Positions 1-6,703 of a DNA stretch of 18,859 bases are shown piece by piece. This DNA comes from an uncultured Spartobacteria bacterium. GTDB lineage: Bacteria; Verrucomicrobiota; Verrucomicrobiia; Chthoniobacterales; JAATET01. Where the stretch lies: contig CALLUD010000004.1 of NCBI GenBank assembly GCA_938011325.1, positions 1 to 18,859 of the forward strand. The letters run 5' to 3'. Below the pieces are notes generated by a model. That model saw nothing but the letters and a program-made list of their open reading frames with translations, did no database searches and was not told the origin of the DNA. Position numbers and translations under genes: made by a program. The number at the start of each line of letters is the position of its first letter. Position 1 is the stretch's first letter.

Positions 1-330
1 TCTACCCCCCAGAACTCTACTTTTGAACCGTCCACTTTTTCGGGGGCAGGCCAATTGATCGAATTTCAGACCCAAACGATGGCTGGCGAACGACTCATTT
101 ATGCATGGCCACAACATTTCAGCGGCCAAAAAGAGATTTATTTAGATTATTATTTTATTCAGAATATTGCCGCATCATACCGTCATTTGGAATCCGTAAC
201 AGTTACCTGGAGTATACCAAAGTTAGACTGGGACAATTGGAGTAAGAGTGACATTTACATACGAAAGAAACCCGATGTAGCCCTGAGCGCCGATCAAGTA
301 AAAACGATCAAAGACGATTGGTCGCTTTAA
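1..330 (+). CDS. Hypothetical protein, integron cassette gene, 5'-truncated by the window edge
   Basis: The reading frame is open from base 1 with no stop before 328-330, so the start probably lies off the left edge. A TTG at 55 is the first possible internal start, but it has no Shine-Dalgarno sequence and I do not favour it. The visible 109 residues are rich in aromatic residues (IYLDYYFIQN, TWSIPKLDWDNW) and polar overall. They contain no transmembrane segment and no motif I recognise. The stop codon is followed one base later by the left core of an attC site, marking this as a cassette-borne gene. Base composition is AT-richer than the core genes. Function unknown. Confidence 0.65.
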   Translation, partial: STPQNSTFEPSTFSGAGQLIEFQTQTMAGERLIYAWPQHFSGQKEIYLDYYFIQNIAASYRHLESVTVTWSIPKLDWDNWSKSDIYIRKKPDVALSADQVKTIKDDWSL

Positions 331-331
331 G

Positions 332-457
332 ACCGAACAAGACGCTGCAGCTAACCCCTAGCCGCCATGTGTCACTTTCCCACGACCGTCACCCATTCTA
401 TCCACATCACTCCAGAGCTTGGACGCCTGATCGGGGTAGCTGAGCTTGGCGTTCGGT
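332..457 (+). repeat. attC recombination site 1 (126 bp)
   Basis: The left core ACCGAAC (332-338) and right core GTTCGGT (451-457) are exact reverse complements and match the R''/R' layout of integron attC sites, with C in place of the usual A of GTTAGGC. The inner boxes GCTGCAGC (left) and GCTGAGC (right) pair with one unpaired base, as expected for the extra-helical base that sets strand polarity. Pairing continues inward: CTA-A-CCCC on the left against GGGGTAG on the right. The length is in the range of Vibrio VCR sites. Confidence 0.87.
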
Positions 458-478
458 GAATAAAATGCCCTTTCTGCG

Positions 479-814
479 ATGCTGTTGATACTTGCAACGT
501 CCCTCGTCGCTATAGCGGTTTTAGTCGGCATCACTGCTATGCCACTTCCGCGATATTTACGCATCATCTCAATCATCTTAATCGGAATACTCTGGGGTAG
601 CCTTGGCTGGCTAATCGACTTTTGGATGTCATTTGGAGAAGCATTCACTTACGGAATCAATAAAGGCAGGCTTCCTATTGTCCTATTTTCTATAGCTATC
701 TCCATATTGGTATTCATCGCGATAAATTTCTTCGTCCGATCCAGCGACCTAAAAAATAAAGGATGGCAGGGATCGACACCCTTGAGACGACCGTCAGATC
801 CTGAGAAATGGTAA
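479..814 (+). CDS. Small three-helix membrane protein, integron cassette gene
   Basis: A 111-residue protein with three hydrophobic segments at about residues 1-21, 27-48 and 66-87, and a short positively charged, soluble C-terminus ending RRPSDPEKW. It is probably a small inner-membrane protein. I recognise no family. It starts at ATG 479, 22 nt after the right core of attC 1. I see no clear Shine-Dalgarno sequence, which is common in cassette genes that rely on upstream promoters. It ends 2 nt before attC 2, so it fills cassette 2. The sequence is visibly AT-rich compared with the chromosomal genes further right, consistent with horizontal acquisition. The minus-strand ORF over the same bases has no features and is treated as a shadow. 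Confidence 0.72.
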   Translation: MLLILATSLVAIAVLVGITAMPLPRYLRIISIILIGILWGSLGWLIDFWMSFGEAFTYGINKGRLPIVLFSIAISILVFIAINFFVRSSDLKNKGWQGSTPLRRPSDPEKW

Positions 815-816
815 TC

Positions 817-944
817 ACCGAACAAGGCGCTGCAGCCAACCCCTAGCCGCTACACGGCGATTTTGTTCTGACTTCCGGTTTCCACAGGATCACTTTCTCG
901 AGAGTTCGGACGCCTGATCGGGGCGGCTGAGCTTGGCGTTCGGC
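817..944 (+). repeat. attC recombination site 2 (128 bp)
   Basis: Left core ACCGAAC (817-823) and right core GTTCGGC (938-944). The outer 34 bases on the left match attC 1 at 32 positions, and the outer 37 on the right match at 34. The central 55 or so bases differ almost completely, as expected of a variable terminal structure. The left T-to-C change at 837 relative to attC 1 is matched by an A-to-G change in the right arm, which keeps the stem paired. Confidence 0.87.
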
Positions 945-983
945 CAATGTAATGCGTCCCGATCAGGTAGCAAGCTCGCGTTC

Positions 984-990
984 GGAGGTG
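984..990 (+). promoter_or_regulatory. Shine-Dalgarno sequence of the cassette lipoprotein gene
   Basis: GGAGGTG lies 4 nt before ATG 995. It is a near-perfect anti-16S match and fixes the start. It is the only strong ribosome binding site in the cassette array. Confidence 0.75.
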
Positions 991-994
991 AAAT

Positions 995-1342
995 ATGATT
1001 CCTTTCGCTGCCCCCTCTCGATTCTCGTTATTGGGGGCCTTGGCGCTGTGTATTTCGGGCTGCTGCCGCGACTACAGCGCTCGTCCGACGTATGTTGCGA
1101 CATCTGGAGATATTTGCTGCAGCACCCATAACACTCCGTTGGTCACGAGCATTGCATATTGGACTCCCACTCCAGTTCTATATGACCCGACTCCGGAATT
1201 CGCAAAGGTCCTGAGATGCAATCCGAATCATATACCTGAGGCATTTCGCCTGGAAAAAAGCGAATTTTATCCAATTCGAAATGAGGTCACCTACTGCATT
1301 CTTTGCGAGGAGAAGGTGCGCACCTTCCTGGCCTCCGAGTGA
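995..1342 (+). CDS. Small cysteine-rich lipoprotein, integron cassette gene
   Basis: A 115-residue protein with a lipoprotein signal peptide: a hydrophobic stretch at residues 11-22, then a lipobox ISGC with the lipidated cysteine at about residue 23. The mature part carries C41-C42 with H45, C75, H79, and a CxxC at residues 101-104 (CILC). This spacing could bind a metal or form disulphides in the periplasm. I recognise no named family. The ATG at 995 is set by a strong GGAGGTG. The gene begins about 50 nt after attC 2 and ends 43 nt before a decayed attC left half, so it occupies the third and last visible cassette. Surface or periplasmic location is an inference from the signal peptide. 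Confidence 0.75.
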   Translation: MIPFAAPSRFSLLGALALCISGCCRDYSARPTYVATSGDICCSTHNTPLVTSIAYWTPTPVLYDPTPEFAKVLRCNPNHIPEAFRLEKSEFYPIRNEVTYCILCEEKVRTFLASE

Positions 1343-1385
1343 TTGACTTGTTCCTGCACCTCTCCGGGTCGAAAGAAAGACGGCG

Positions 1386-1417
1386 ACCGAACAAGACACT
1401 GCCAATCGCTAGCAGCC
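1386..1417 (+). repeat. Decayed third attC, left half only
   Basis: ACCGAACAAGAC (1386-1397) is identical to the first 12 bases of attC 1. The following bases still align (CTGC, CAA, CTAGC-GCC) after a 3-nt gap. No convincing right half follows. The best remnant is GCTGACATTCGACC near 1471, which would need an internal deletion of about 8 bases. I read this as the eroded end of the array. Confidence 0.55.
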
Positions 1418-1551
1418 AGGTTGCAATTTGCACAACCTGTCCTCACACCGCCCCAGCACTTGTGCACCCGCTGACATTCGACCGTCGTAATTTGCAGTGC
1501 ACAATCATCCTGTAAATCCGAGGGTTCCAGATCGGTCTCCAATAAGCCTCT

Positions 1552-1589
1552 CACCAAAAGGCCAGCCGTTCCGGCTGGCCTTTTTGGTG
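1552..1589. terminator. Bidirectional rho-independent terminator
   Basis: A 9-bp GC-rich stem GGCCAGCCG / CGGCTGGCC (1560-1568 and 1572-1580) with a 3-nt loop TTC. It is extended by CACCAAAA on the left and TTTTTGGTG on the right. The T-run follows the stem on the plus strand, and the A-run provides the equivalent on the minus strand. It would end plus-strand transcription leaving the cassette array. Confidence 0.85.
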
Positions 1590-1996
1590 TTCTGACCGCC
1601 CAGCAGAACCACGATAAGGATGCAACCATCACCCGCGACCATTTGCAGCGAAATGGAAACCAAGGTATTCGAGCGGCGAGGCCCGTATGCGGCGGAAAGT
1701 CTTTGAGGAGATTTTTCGAATGCGAATGAAGCATTCCGTGAGACAGTGCTTTCCGATATTAGCGAGACGCAAGGATCTTTGCGTCATAATGGTTTCAGCC
1801 CGGGCTCCTCGCATTAGGAATATTTCCCCAGAAGTTTTCGCTTCTCGCGGGGGATACATTTGATACTTTTCAAGCCCGCTCAGCTCCGACTGAGGCCGAC
1901 AACGGCAAAGGATGAATCCGTAGCTTCAGCATCTCCAAGCGCCGCGGATTGGAAGGTTCGGGGCTGGAATTCCTGCGGCTGCACGTTTCCTTAACC

Positions 1997-2407
1997 ATGC
2001 GAAAGGCCACTCCGTCCGAGATTGCGGACATCATTGAAGAATCCGCCGAGCACATCATTCACGATTTCGTGCTGAACAAGGCGGCGCTGGGGGTCTACGA
2101 CTCGACCAACACGCGCCGTCCAAAGGCCGAGGCGCTCGGTTTTGAGATCGAGTTGCTGGAGATCGACGTGCCGGAGGACGCGGCCGAACAACCTGAATTC
2201 GACATCGTCGTGCATGCGGCCGGCCCCTTCCGGCTGCGCACCCAGACCGGCGAGGAGCACGACAAATTTCTGCGCGCTTCCCTCACCCTCCGCTGCGACG
2301 GACAGGCGTGCCATTATGCGGACGGTCAGTTCCGCGCGGTCTACATCGAGGACCCGGGAAATCCGAATGGCGGCTGCAAGGAGACGGCCGCGCTCGCCAA
2401 CGCCTGA
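1997..2407 (+). CDS. Hypothetical protein (136 aa)
   Basis: An acidic, soluble protein with alternating helix- and strand-like segments and no signal peptide or membrane segment. The N-terminal part (PSEIADIIEESAEHIIHDFV) looks helical. The middle (FEIELLEIDVPED, FDIVVHAAGPF) looks like beta strands. Two cysteines occur near the end (C-x-GQAC), with a third in the NGGCKE stretch. I do not recognise a family. Codon use is GC-rich at third positions, like the core genes. ATG 1997 is preferred, but no good ribosome binding site is visible. An in-frame TTG at 1949 would add 16 residues. The symporter gene follows 135 nt downstream on the same strand; there is no evidence that they share a function. 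Confidence 0.6.
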   Translation: MRKATPSEIADIIEESAEHIIHDFVLNKAALGVYDSTNTRRPKAEALGFEIELLEIDVPEDAAEQPEFDIVVHAAGPFRLRTQTGEEHDKFLRASLTLRCDGQACHYADGQFRAVYIEDPGNPNGGCKETAALANA

Positions 2408-2542
2408 GCCTGCGCGTGCGTCGCGTCAACGGATGGCGCGATCGTTCATTTTGCCATTGCGAAACGGTCGGCGGACCGCAAGAATCCGCCCACTCCGATC
2501 CTTCGGTCACAACCCCCAAAAAAGCACCTGTCGTCGTAACCC

Positions 2543-4282
2543 ATGAATCTTGTCGAACTCCTTCTCTTCACTGTCGCAATCGTAGGTGTCATTGGCTTCG
2601 GTATCTGGAAAAGCCGTGATGAAGCGAACGCCGGCGAGGCAGGTGCGTCGGGTTACTTCCTTGCGGGGCGCGGACTGACGTGGTGGCTGGTGGGTTTTTC
2701 ACTCATCGCGGCAAACATTTCGACCGAGCAGTTTGTCGGCATGTCCGGCTCGGCCGCGAACTGGCTGGGCATGGCCATCGCCTCCTACGAATGGATGGCG
2801 GCGATCACGCTGATTGGTGTCGCCTTCTGGTTCCTCCCGAGATTCCTCCGTGCCGGCATCTACACGATTCCGGAATTCCTCGAATATCGCTACGGCGTCG
2901 TAGCCCGGCTCGCCATGGCGCTCCTCACGATCTTCGTCCTCGTGCTGGTGCCCACGGCCACCGTCATTTTCTCCGGAGCGAAGTTCGTCTCCGAGTATTA
3001 TCACGAAGTTCCGTTCCTCAGTAATCTCACCGCGGCGGGTTGGGTGATCGCCATCCTCGCGGCCGTCTATGTGTTCATCGGCGGCTTGAAAGCATGTGCC
3101 TGGACCGATCTCATCTGGGGCTCGGGCCTCGTGCTCGGTGGCGCCATCGTGATGTTCTTCGCATTCAGCGCACTGAGCGAAAAACCCGCCACCGAGCTCA
3201 TCCAGACGAAGGTGAAGAACTCGAGTGCCACCGTGGAGGACATCGAGCAAGCCGGAGCCTGGGAGCGACTCATGCTCCTCAACGATGGAAAAGATGGCGA
3301 GGCGGTGGTGCGCAATGGCGGCAACCTCGAGGGCGGCAAGCTCCACATGGTGCGCCCGAAGGAAGACCCGTCGCTCCCCTGGACCGCCCTGCTCGTCGGC
3401 CTCTGGATCCCGAACTTCTTCTACTGGGGCCTCAACCAATACATCGTCCAACGCACGCTCGGTTCCAGGTCCCTCGCCGAGGGTCAGAAGGGCATCGTCT
3501 TCGCGGCATTTCTCAAGCTGATCATCCCGTTCGTGGTGGTGATTCCCGGCATCCTTGCGTTCAATCTCTTCAGCGAGCACATGCTCACCGCCAATGGCAC
3601 CTACGACTACGACCGCGCGTTCCCGGTGCTTGTTCGCGAGCTGGTGAAGCCGCATCCGTGGCTCTCGTGGTTCGTGATCGCGGCGCTGTTCGGCGCAGTG
3701 GTCAGCTCGCTCGCGTCGATGCTCAACTCCGCTTCGACCATCGCCACGATGGACCTCTACGCCAAGGCCACCGGCGAAAAGGATGAGCGGAAGCTCGTGA
3801 TCGTCGGCCGCGTGTTCGTGGTGATCTTTGTGCTGATCGCGGCCATCACCGCCCCGTCGCTCAGCAATCCGAACTTCGGCGGAATCTTCCAGTTCATTCA
3901 GGAGTTCCAGGGCTTCATCTCCCCGGGCATTCTCGCCGTGTTCCTCATCGGCTTCTTCGTTCCGCGCGCGCCCCGCTACGTCGGCGTGATGGGCATCGTG
4001 CTGAACGCCATCTTCTACGCGCTCTTCAAATGGTGGCTCGGCCCGTGGATCGCCGGCAATGGCTGGTGGTTCGCGCCGGAAATCTCGTTCCTCGACCGCA
4101 TGGCGCTGTGCTTCTTCATCGTGCTGATCGCCTCGGCCATCGCCACGATCGTGACGCCTCTGCAGAAGCCCGTGGAAATGCCGGAAAACAAGGCCATCGA
4201 GCTGACCACGTCGCCGATTGCCAAGTTCTTCGGTATCGCGGTCGTGCTTGCCACGGTCGTCCTCTACATCATCTTCTGGTAA
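2543..4282 (+). CDS. SGLT-type sodium:solute symporter (SSS family)
   Basis: A 579-residue integral membrane protein with about 14 hydrophobic segments, the usual size for the sodium/glucose-type branch of the SSS family. It should import a solute, probably a sugar, using the sodium gradient across the inner membrane. Visible family features are GYFLAGRGLTWWLVGFSL (residues 37-54), the conserved NISTEQFVG (59-67), GLKACAWTDL (181-190), and GLNQYIVQRTL (296-306) after a hydrophilic loop (212-276). SSLASMLNSASTI (388-400) corresponds to the helix containing the sodium-site serines in vSGLT. Substrate cannot be assigned from sequence alone. ATG 2543 has no strong ribosome binding site. The next gene converges from the other strand with only 36 nt between them. 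Confidence 0.92.
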   Translation: MNLVELLLFTVAIVGVIGFGIWKSRDEANAGEAGASGYFLAGRGLTWWLVGFSLIAANISTEQFVGMSGSAANWLGMAIASYEWMAAITLIGVAFWFLPRFLRAGIYTIPEFLEYRYGVVARLAMALLTIFVLVLVPTATVIFSGAKFVSEYYHEVPFLSNLTAAGWVIAILAAVYVFIGGLKACAWTDLIWGSGLVLGGAIVMFFAFSALSEKPATELIQTKVKNSSATVEDIEQAGAWERLMLLNDGKDGEAVVRNGGNLEGGKLHMVRPKEDPSLPWTALLVGLWIPNFFYWGLNQYIVQRTLGSRSLAEGQKGIVFAAFLKLIIPFVVVIPGILAFNLFSEHMLTANGTYDYDRAFPVLVRELVKPHPWLSWFVIAALFGAVVSSLASMLNSASTIATMDLYAKATGEKDERKLVIVGRVFVVIFVLIAAITAPSLSNPNFGGIFQFIQEFQGFISPGILAVFLIGFFVPRAPRYVGVMGIVLNAIFYALFKWWLGPWIAGNGWWFAPEISFLDRMALCFFIVLIASAIATIVTPLQKPVEMPENKAIELTTSPIAKFFGIAVVLATVVLYIIFW

Positions 4283-4318
4283 AGCCAGAACGACGGACCG
4301 GGCACGGGCGCGTCGTCG

Positions 4319-5416
4319 TCAGGCGACGCATCCGCGCGCGGCGACCGGCAGCCATCGCGCGAAGCATCCGTCCTCGAAGAGGGCGACTTTCGACGCGAGG
4401 TTCATCACCGGACATATGTGCGCCGGCGTCAGCAGCAGTCGCTCGCCGACGCGCAATTGATCCACATCGGTTCCGCTGAGGAAGCCGTGCTCTTCGCTGC
4501 AACGCCGAACCACGAGATCGCGACCGTCGGCGGCCTGCGCGTGGATGCCCTCCGGAGTGCGATCCAGCGCAAGCACCTTTGAGCCGGCGTCGATCAAGGC
4601 CAGCCCTTTTCGCGGCTTGTCGAGCACGGTAACCGCAACCTGCGCGGCGACGGACGCGTCGCTCATCACGCCGGCCACCCTCGAGAGCAACAGGTCGCCG
4701 AAGACATACGCACCCGGTCGCAGGCTCTGCACGTCGTCGCGACGCGTCATCGCCATCGCCGTGACGCTGCATCCCGGAGAAGCCGGCAGCTCGTTTCCGA
4801 GCACGGCGCGGATGGCGTTCAATCGCCACATCACCTCGTCCGCCACTTCATCGACATCCGGAGCCGCGGAGCCGTAAACAAAACCCTCGTGCGTGTAGAG
4901 GCCCGCAAGCCGCATGTGCGGCCTGTTTTCGATGAAGTTCGCCGCGTCCTCCGCCTCGCGTGCACTCCTCACCCCCTCGCGATCCAGTCCCGTGTCGACC
5001 GCCAGCATCACCGGCACCTCGAAAAGCCCGGCCTCCGTCAGAATTCCCTCCAGCGCACGAGCCGTCTCGATGCCGAACACCGCCAATCGAAGCTCGTCGA
5101 GGGCATCCGCCAGAGCGCGAAGACGGGACGCCAGCCGGGAGTCAACAAGCGCGTTTGCGACAAACACGCGTCGGGCACCGCTGGGGAGCATCGCCTCCGC
5201 TTCGGAAAGCTTTGCACAGGTGATCCCTGTCGCGCCGGCGTCGAGTTGCCAGCGGGCGATCTCCGGAATCTTGTGCGTCTTCACGTGCGGCCACAGCTCG
5301 ATCTCCCGCGCCGCACACGCCTGCTGCATCGCGGCGATGTTCGCGTGCAGCTTGCGACGATCAAGGATCACCGCCGGCGATTCCGGAAGAGAGCCGGGTT
5401 CCGGAGCGTCCTGCAA
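4319..5416 (-). CDS. PLP-dependent D-threonine aldolase / D-serine dehydratase-like enzyme (alanine racemase fold)
   Basis: A fold-type III PLP enzyme of the D-threonine aldolase/DSD1 family, which cleaves D-threonine-type beta-hydroxy amino acids or dehydrates D-serine. With the TTG start it has 365 residues, normal for the family. HVKTHK (44-49) carries the likely PLP lysine (K46). DTGLDREGV (141-149), THEGFVYG (175-182) and GAYVFGD (235-241) fit the barrel, and PAHICPVMN (331-339) supplies a His-x-Cys metal pair (H333, C335). DSD-type enzymes use His-x-Cys with zinc, while bacterial D-threonine aldolases more often show His-x-Asp, so D-serine dehydratase activity is quite possible. The frame stays open to 5599, but that extension overlaps the preceding small gene. 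TTG 5416 has GGAGG seven bases upstream. Confidence 0.85.
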   Translation of the reverse strand: MQDAPEPGSLPESPAVILDRRKLHANIAAMQQACAAREIELWPHVKTHKIPEIARWQLDAGATGITCAKLSEAEAMLPSGARRVFVANALVDSRLASRLRALADALDELRLAVFGIETARALEGILTEAGLFEVPVMLAVDTGLDREGVRSAREAEDAANFIENRPHMRLAGLYTHEGFVYGSAAPDVDEVADEVMWRLNAIRAVLGNELPASPGCSVTAMAMTRRDDVQSLRPGAYVFGDLLLSRVAGVMSDASVAAQVAVTVLDKPRKGLALIDAGSKVLALDRTPEGIHAQAADGRDLVVRRCSEEHGFLSGTDVDQLRVGERLLLTPAHICPVMNLASKVALFEDGCFARWLPVAARGCVA

Positions 5417-5423
5417 ACTCACG

Positions 5424-5428
5424 CCTCC
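5424..5428 (-). promoter_or_regulatory. Shine-Dalgarno sequence fixing a TTG start
   Basis: GGAGG on the minus strand, 7 nt before TTG 5416. It decides the start of the D-threonine aldolase-like gene against longer upstream alternatives. An in-frame GTG just after the GGAGG is too close to use it. Confidence 0.65.
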
Positions 5429-5477
5429 GCATATCGCCGGGACGATCGATGTGTCAAGGGGCTCGCGCCCATCGCGA

Positions 5478-5666
5478 TCAGTTCTTCGAGAAAAGCGCGG
5501 CAACAACATCCGCGACACTCGCGCGCACGACCTCCTGACTGTCGCTGCGTTGCTGGGAAACATAACTTCCCGCGGCGACAAGAATCGCCATCGCACCACT
5601 CAGAACGAGGATCGTGAAGAAGGGGTTCGTGGAACGACGCACTACATCCAGGGACGGCTCTTTCAT
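5478..5666 (-). CDS. Small single-pass membrane protein (62 aa)
   Basis: ATG 5666 opens a 62-residue protein with a basic N-terminus (SLDVVRRSTN), one hydrophobic helix at about residues 16-34, and a polar tail rich in Ser, Gln, Val and Ala. This suggests one inner-membrane helix and a soluble domain of about 28 residues. I recognise no family. It sits 68 nt after the second metal permease gene and 61 nt before the PLP enzyme gene on the same strand, so co-transcription is plausible. No strong ribosome binding site is visible. A 7-bp inverted repeat (CAGTTTC / GAAACTG, 5674-5694) lies just upstream. The longer frame reaching 6731 is a shadow of the permease gene; only this C-terminal part looks protein-like. 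Confidence 0.55.
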   Translation of the reverse strand: MKEPSLDVVRRSTNPFFTILVLSGAMAILVAAGSYVSQQRSDSQEVVRASVADVVAALFSKN

Positions 5667-5734
5667 ATCGTGACAGTTTCGTGACGAGAAACTGAGGCAG
5701 CTTGAGGCGTGCCAATTCCGGGACGTTCGCGTCC

Positions 5735-6703
5735 TCAGGATTCCATCGTGGCCCCGACCGGCGCTGACGCGGCCGCGTTTCGCCGCCCGAGGACTGTGCG
5801 AATCGCGGTGCCGAGCCAGGCGATCACGAAGAGCCCGGCCCCTGCAACGACCATTGCTCCCGCCGCGGAACACCTCCACCAGACGGAGAGATGGTAACCA
5901 ATCACCGCGCTCGCGAGAGCATGCGCGACGGTAACAACCAGCCGCGCGGGCAACCGTTGCGTGATTTGCGCGGCGGTCATTGGCGGCACGATCAACATTG
6001 CGACGGCGAGAATCGCGCCCACCGCCTCGAATGCCGAAACCACCACCAGCGCGAGGGCGGCCATCAGCCCATAGTGCCAGAGCGTCGGGCGAATTCCCAT
6101 CGAGCGCGCGAGACCGGGGTCGAACGACGTCACCAGCAGCTCCTTGTAGAAAAGAATCACGCACGCAACGATCCCGAGAAAGACGAGCCCCATTCGCATC
6201 ACGGACGGAGGCGCCAGCTCGATTCCATTCACCACGACCGGCGGCTCCAGACCAACGAAGGCAATCTCGCCGTAAAGCACGCACTCGGCATCGATGTGAA
6301 ATGTTCCCGCCGTTTCGAGCACACTCATCATCGCGACTCCGATCGCAAAAAGGGTCGTGAACGAAATGCAAATCGCGGCGTCGGGCTTTACGCGACTTTG
6401 CTTGTGAATGAACTCGATGAGCACCACAGTGACGAAGCCGGCCGCGAGCGCTCCGCCAAACATGATCCACGTGTTCGCGTGCCGGAAGATGAGGAAGGCG
6501 ACCACGAGCCCTGGCAGAATGCTGTGGCTGATCGCGTCCCCCACGAGGGCCATTCGTCGCAGAAGCAGATAATTGCCGACAAGGCCGCACGCCGCCGCGA
6601 CGAGAAAGCCCATCAGCATCACCCAGCCGGTGAGCGCCAGATCCTGCGTCCACGGCTGCACAACGACTTCCCTCCAGTTGAATTCCGGAATCAACCCACT
6701 CAC
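5735..6703 (-). CDS. Metal ABC transporter permease, second subunit (ABC-3 / TroD-YtgD type)
   Basis: A 322-residue inner-membrane permease of the ABC-3 family (Mn/Zn/Fe uptake), with about 8-9 hydrophobic helices. Family landmarks are LLLRRMALVGDAISHSILPG (46-65), the region contacting the ATPase; FYKELLVTSFDPGLARSMG (185-203); and AVGAILAVAMLIVPPMTA (227-244). The GTG start at 6703 overlaps the TGA of the upstream fusion gene (GTGA) and has GGAGGT 8 nt before it, inside that gene's last codons. It is therefore translationally coupled and the last transporter subunit of the operon. The chlamydial ytg operon likewise ends with a second permease, YtgD. The metal (Mn, Fe or Zn) cannot be fixed from the permease itself; the MntR nearby favours Mn. 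Confidence 0.92.
   Translation of the reverse strand: MSGLIPEFNWREVVVQPWTQDLALTGWVMLMGFLVAAACGLVGNYLLLRRMALVGDAISHSILPGLVVAFLIFRHANTWIMFGGALAAGFVTVVLIEFIHKQSRVKPDAAICISFTTLFAIGVAMMSVLETAGTFHIDAECVLYGEIAFVGLEPPVVVNGIELAPPSVMRMGLVFLGIVACVILFYKELLVTSFDPGLARSMGIRPTLWHYGLMAALALVVVSAFEAVGAILAVAMLIVPPMTAAQITQRLPARLVVTVAHALASAVIGYHLSVWWRCSAAGAMVVAGAGLFVIAWLGTAIRTVLGRRNAAASAPVGATMES

Larger units (their letters stand above)
1..1417 (+). mobile_element. Distal end of an integron gene-cassette array (CALIN-like), three cassettes
   Basis: Three short plus-strand genes alternate with attC-type recombination sites. The first two sites begin 1-2 nt after a stop codon, which is the normal layout of integron cassettes. 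Cassette 2 would run from 452 to 938, taking the exchange point as G^TT in the right-hand core sites. All cassettes share one orientation and are AT-richer than the DNA after about 2000. The array ends near 1417 with a decayed attC. No tyrosine recombinase of the IntI type is present here; in a complete integron it would lie upstream, beyond the left edge. The alternative is a cluster of attC sites lacking an integrase. The attC calls are read directly; which of the two applies cannot be decided from this window. Confidence 0.8.
1343..1948. other. Noncoding spacer between cassette array and core genes
   Basis: About 600 bases without a convincing gene. It holds the decayed attC, the terminator at 1552-1589, and three small inverted repeats further on. 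These are GACGCAA/TTGCGTC (1766-1785), an AGAAG/CTTCT stem with flanking CCCC/GGGG near 1829-1857, and CTCAG/CTGAG (about 1879-1894). Short open frames on both strands (for example 1629-1859 minus) have no ribosome binding site or recognisable domain. The run of hairpins could mark an untranslated leader or small RNA, but nothing here matches an RNA family I know. Confidence 0.4.

Noticed and set aside
358..648. Minus-strand 96-codon open frame across attC 1 and the membrane-protein cassette
   Set aside because: It crosses the attC site and lies antisense to a protein with clear membrane helices; no ribosome binding site or domain.
1500..1552. Possible tRNA 3' end because of a GGGTTCCA-like segment
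   Set aside because: No acceptor, D or anticodon arm can be built around it on either strand.
1291..1859. Minus-strand frames in the spacer after the cassettes
   Set aside because: They run through the decayed attC or the terminator, or have no recognisable features. I could not support a gene or a pseudogene assignment.
2699..3655. Long minus-strand frame (318 codons) antisense to the symporter
   Set aside because: Composition (His, Glu, Asp and Arg-rich low complexity) is typical of an antisense shadow of a GC-rich membrane-protein gene.
5417..5599. N-terminal extension of the PLP enzyme to an ATG at 5599
   Set aside because: It would overlap the small membrane-protein gene, adds Arg/Ser-rich non-homologous sequence, and ignores the GGAGG placed correctly for TTG 5416.
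5674..5694. Inverted repeat CAGTTTC/GAAACTG read as a terminator of the metal operon
   Set aside because: No T-run follows on the minus strand and the stem is only 7 bp with moderate GC; kept only as context for the small gene.
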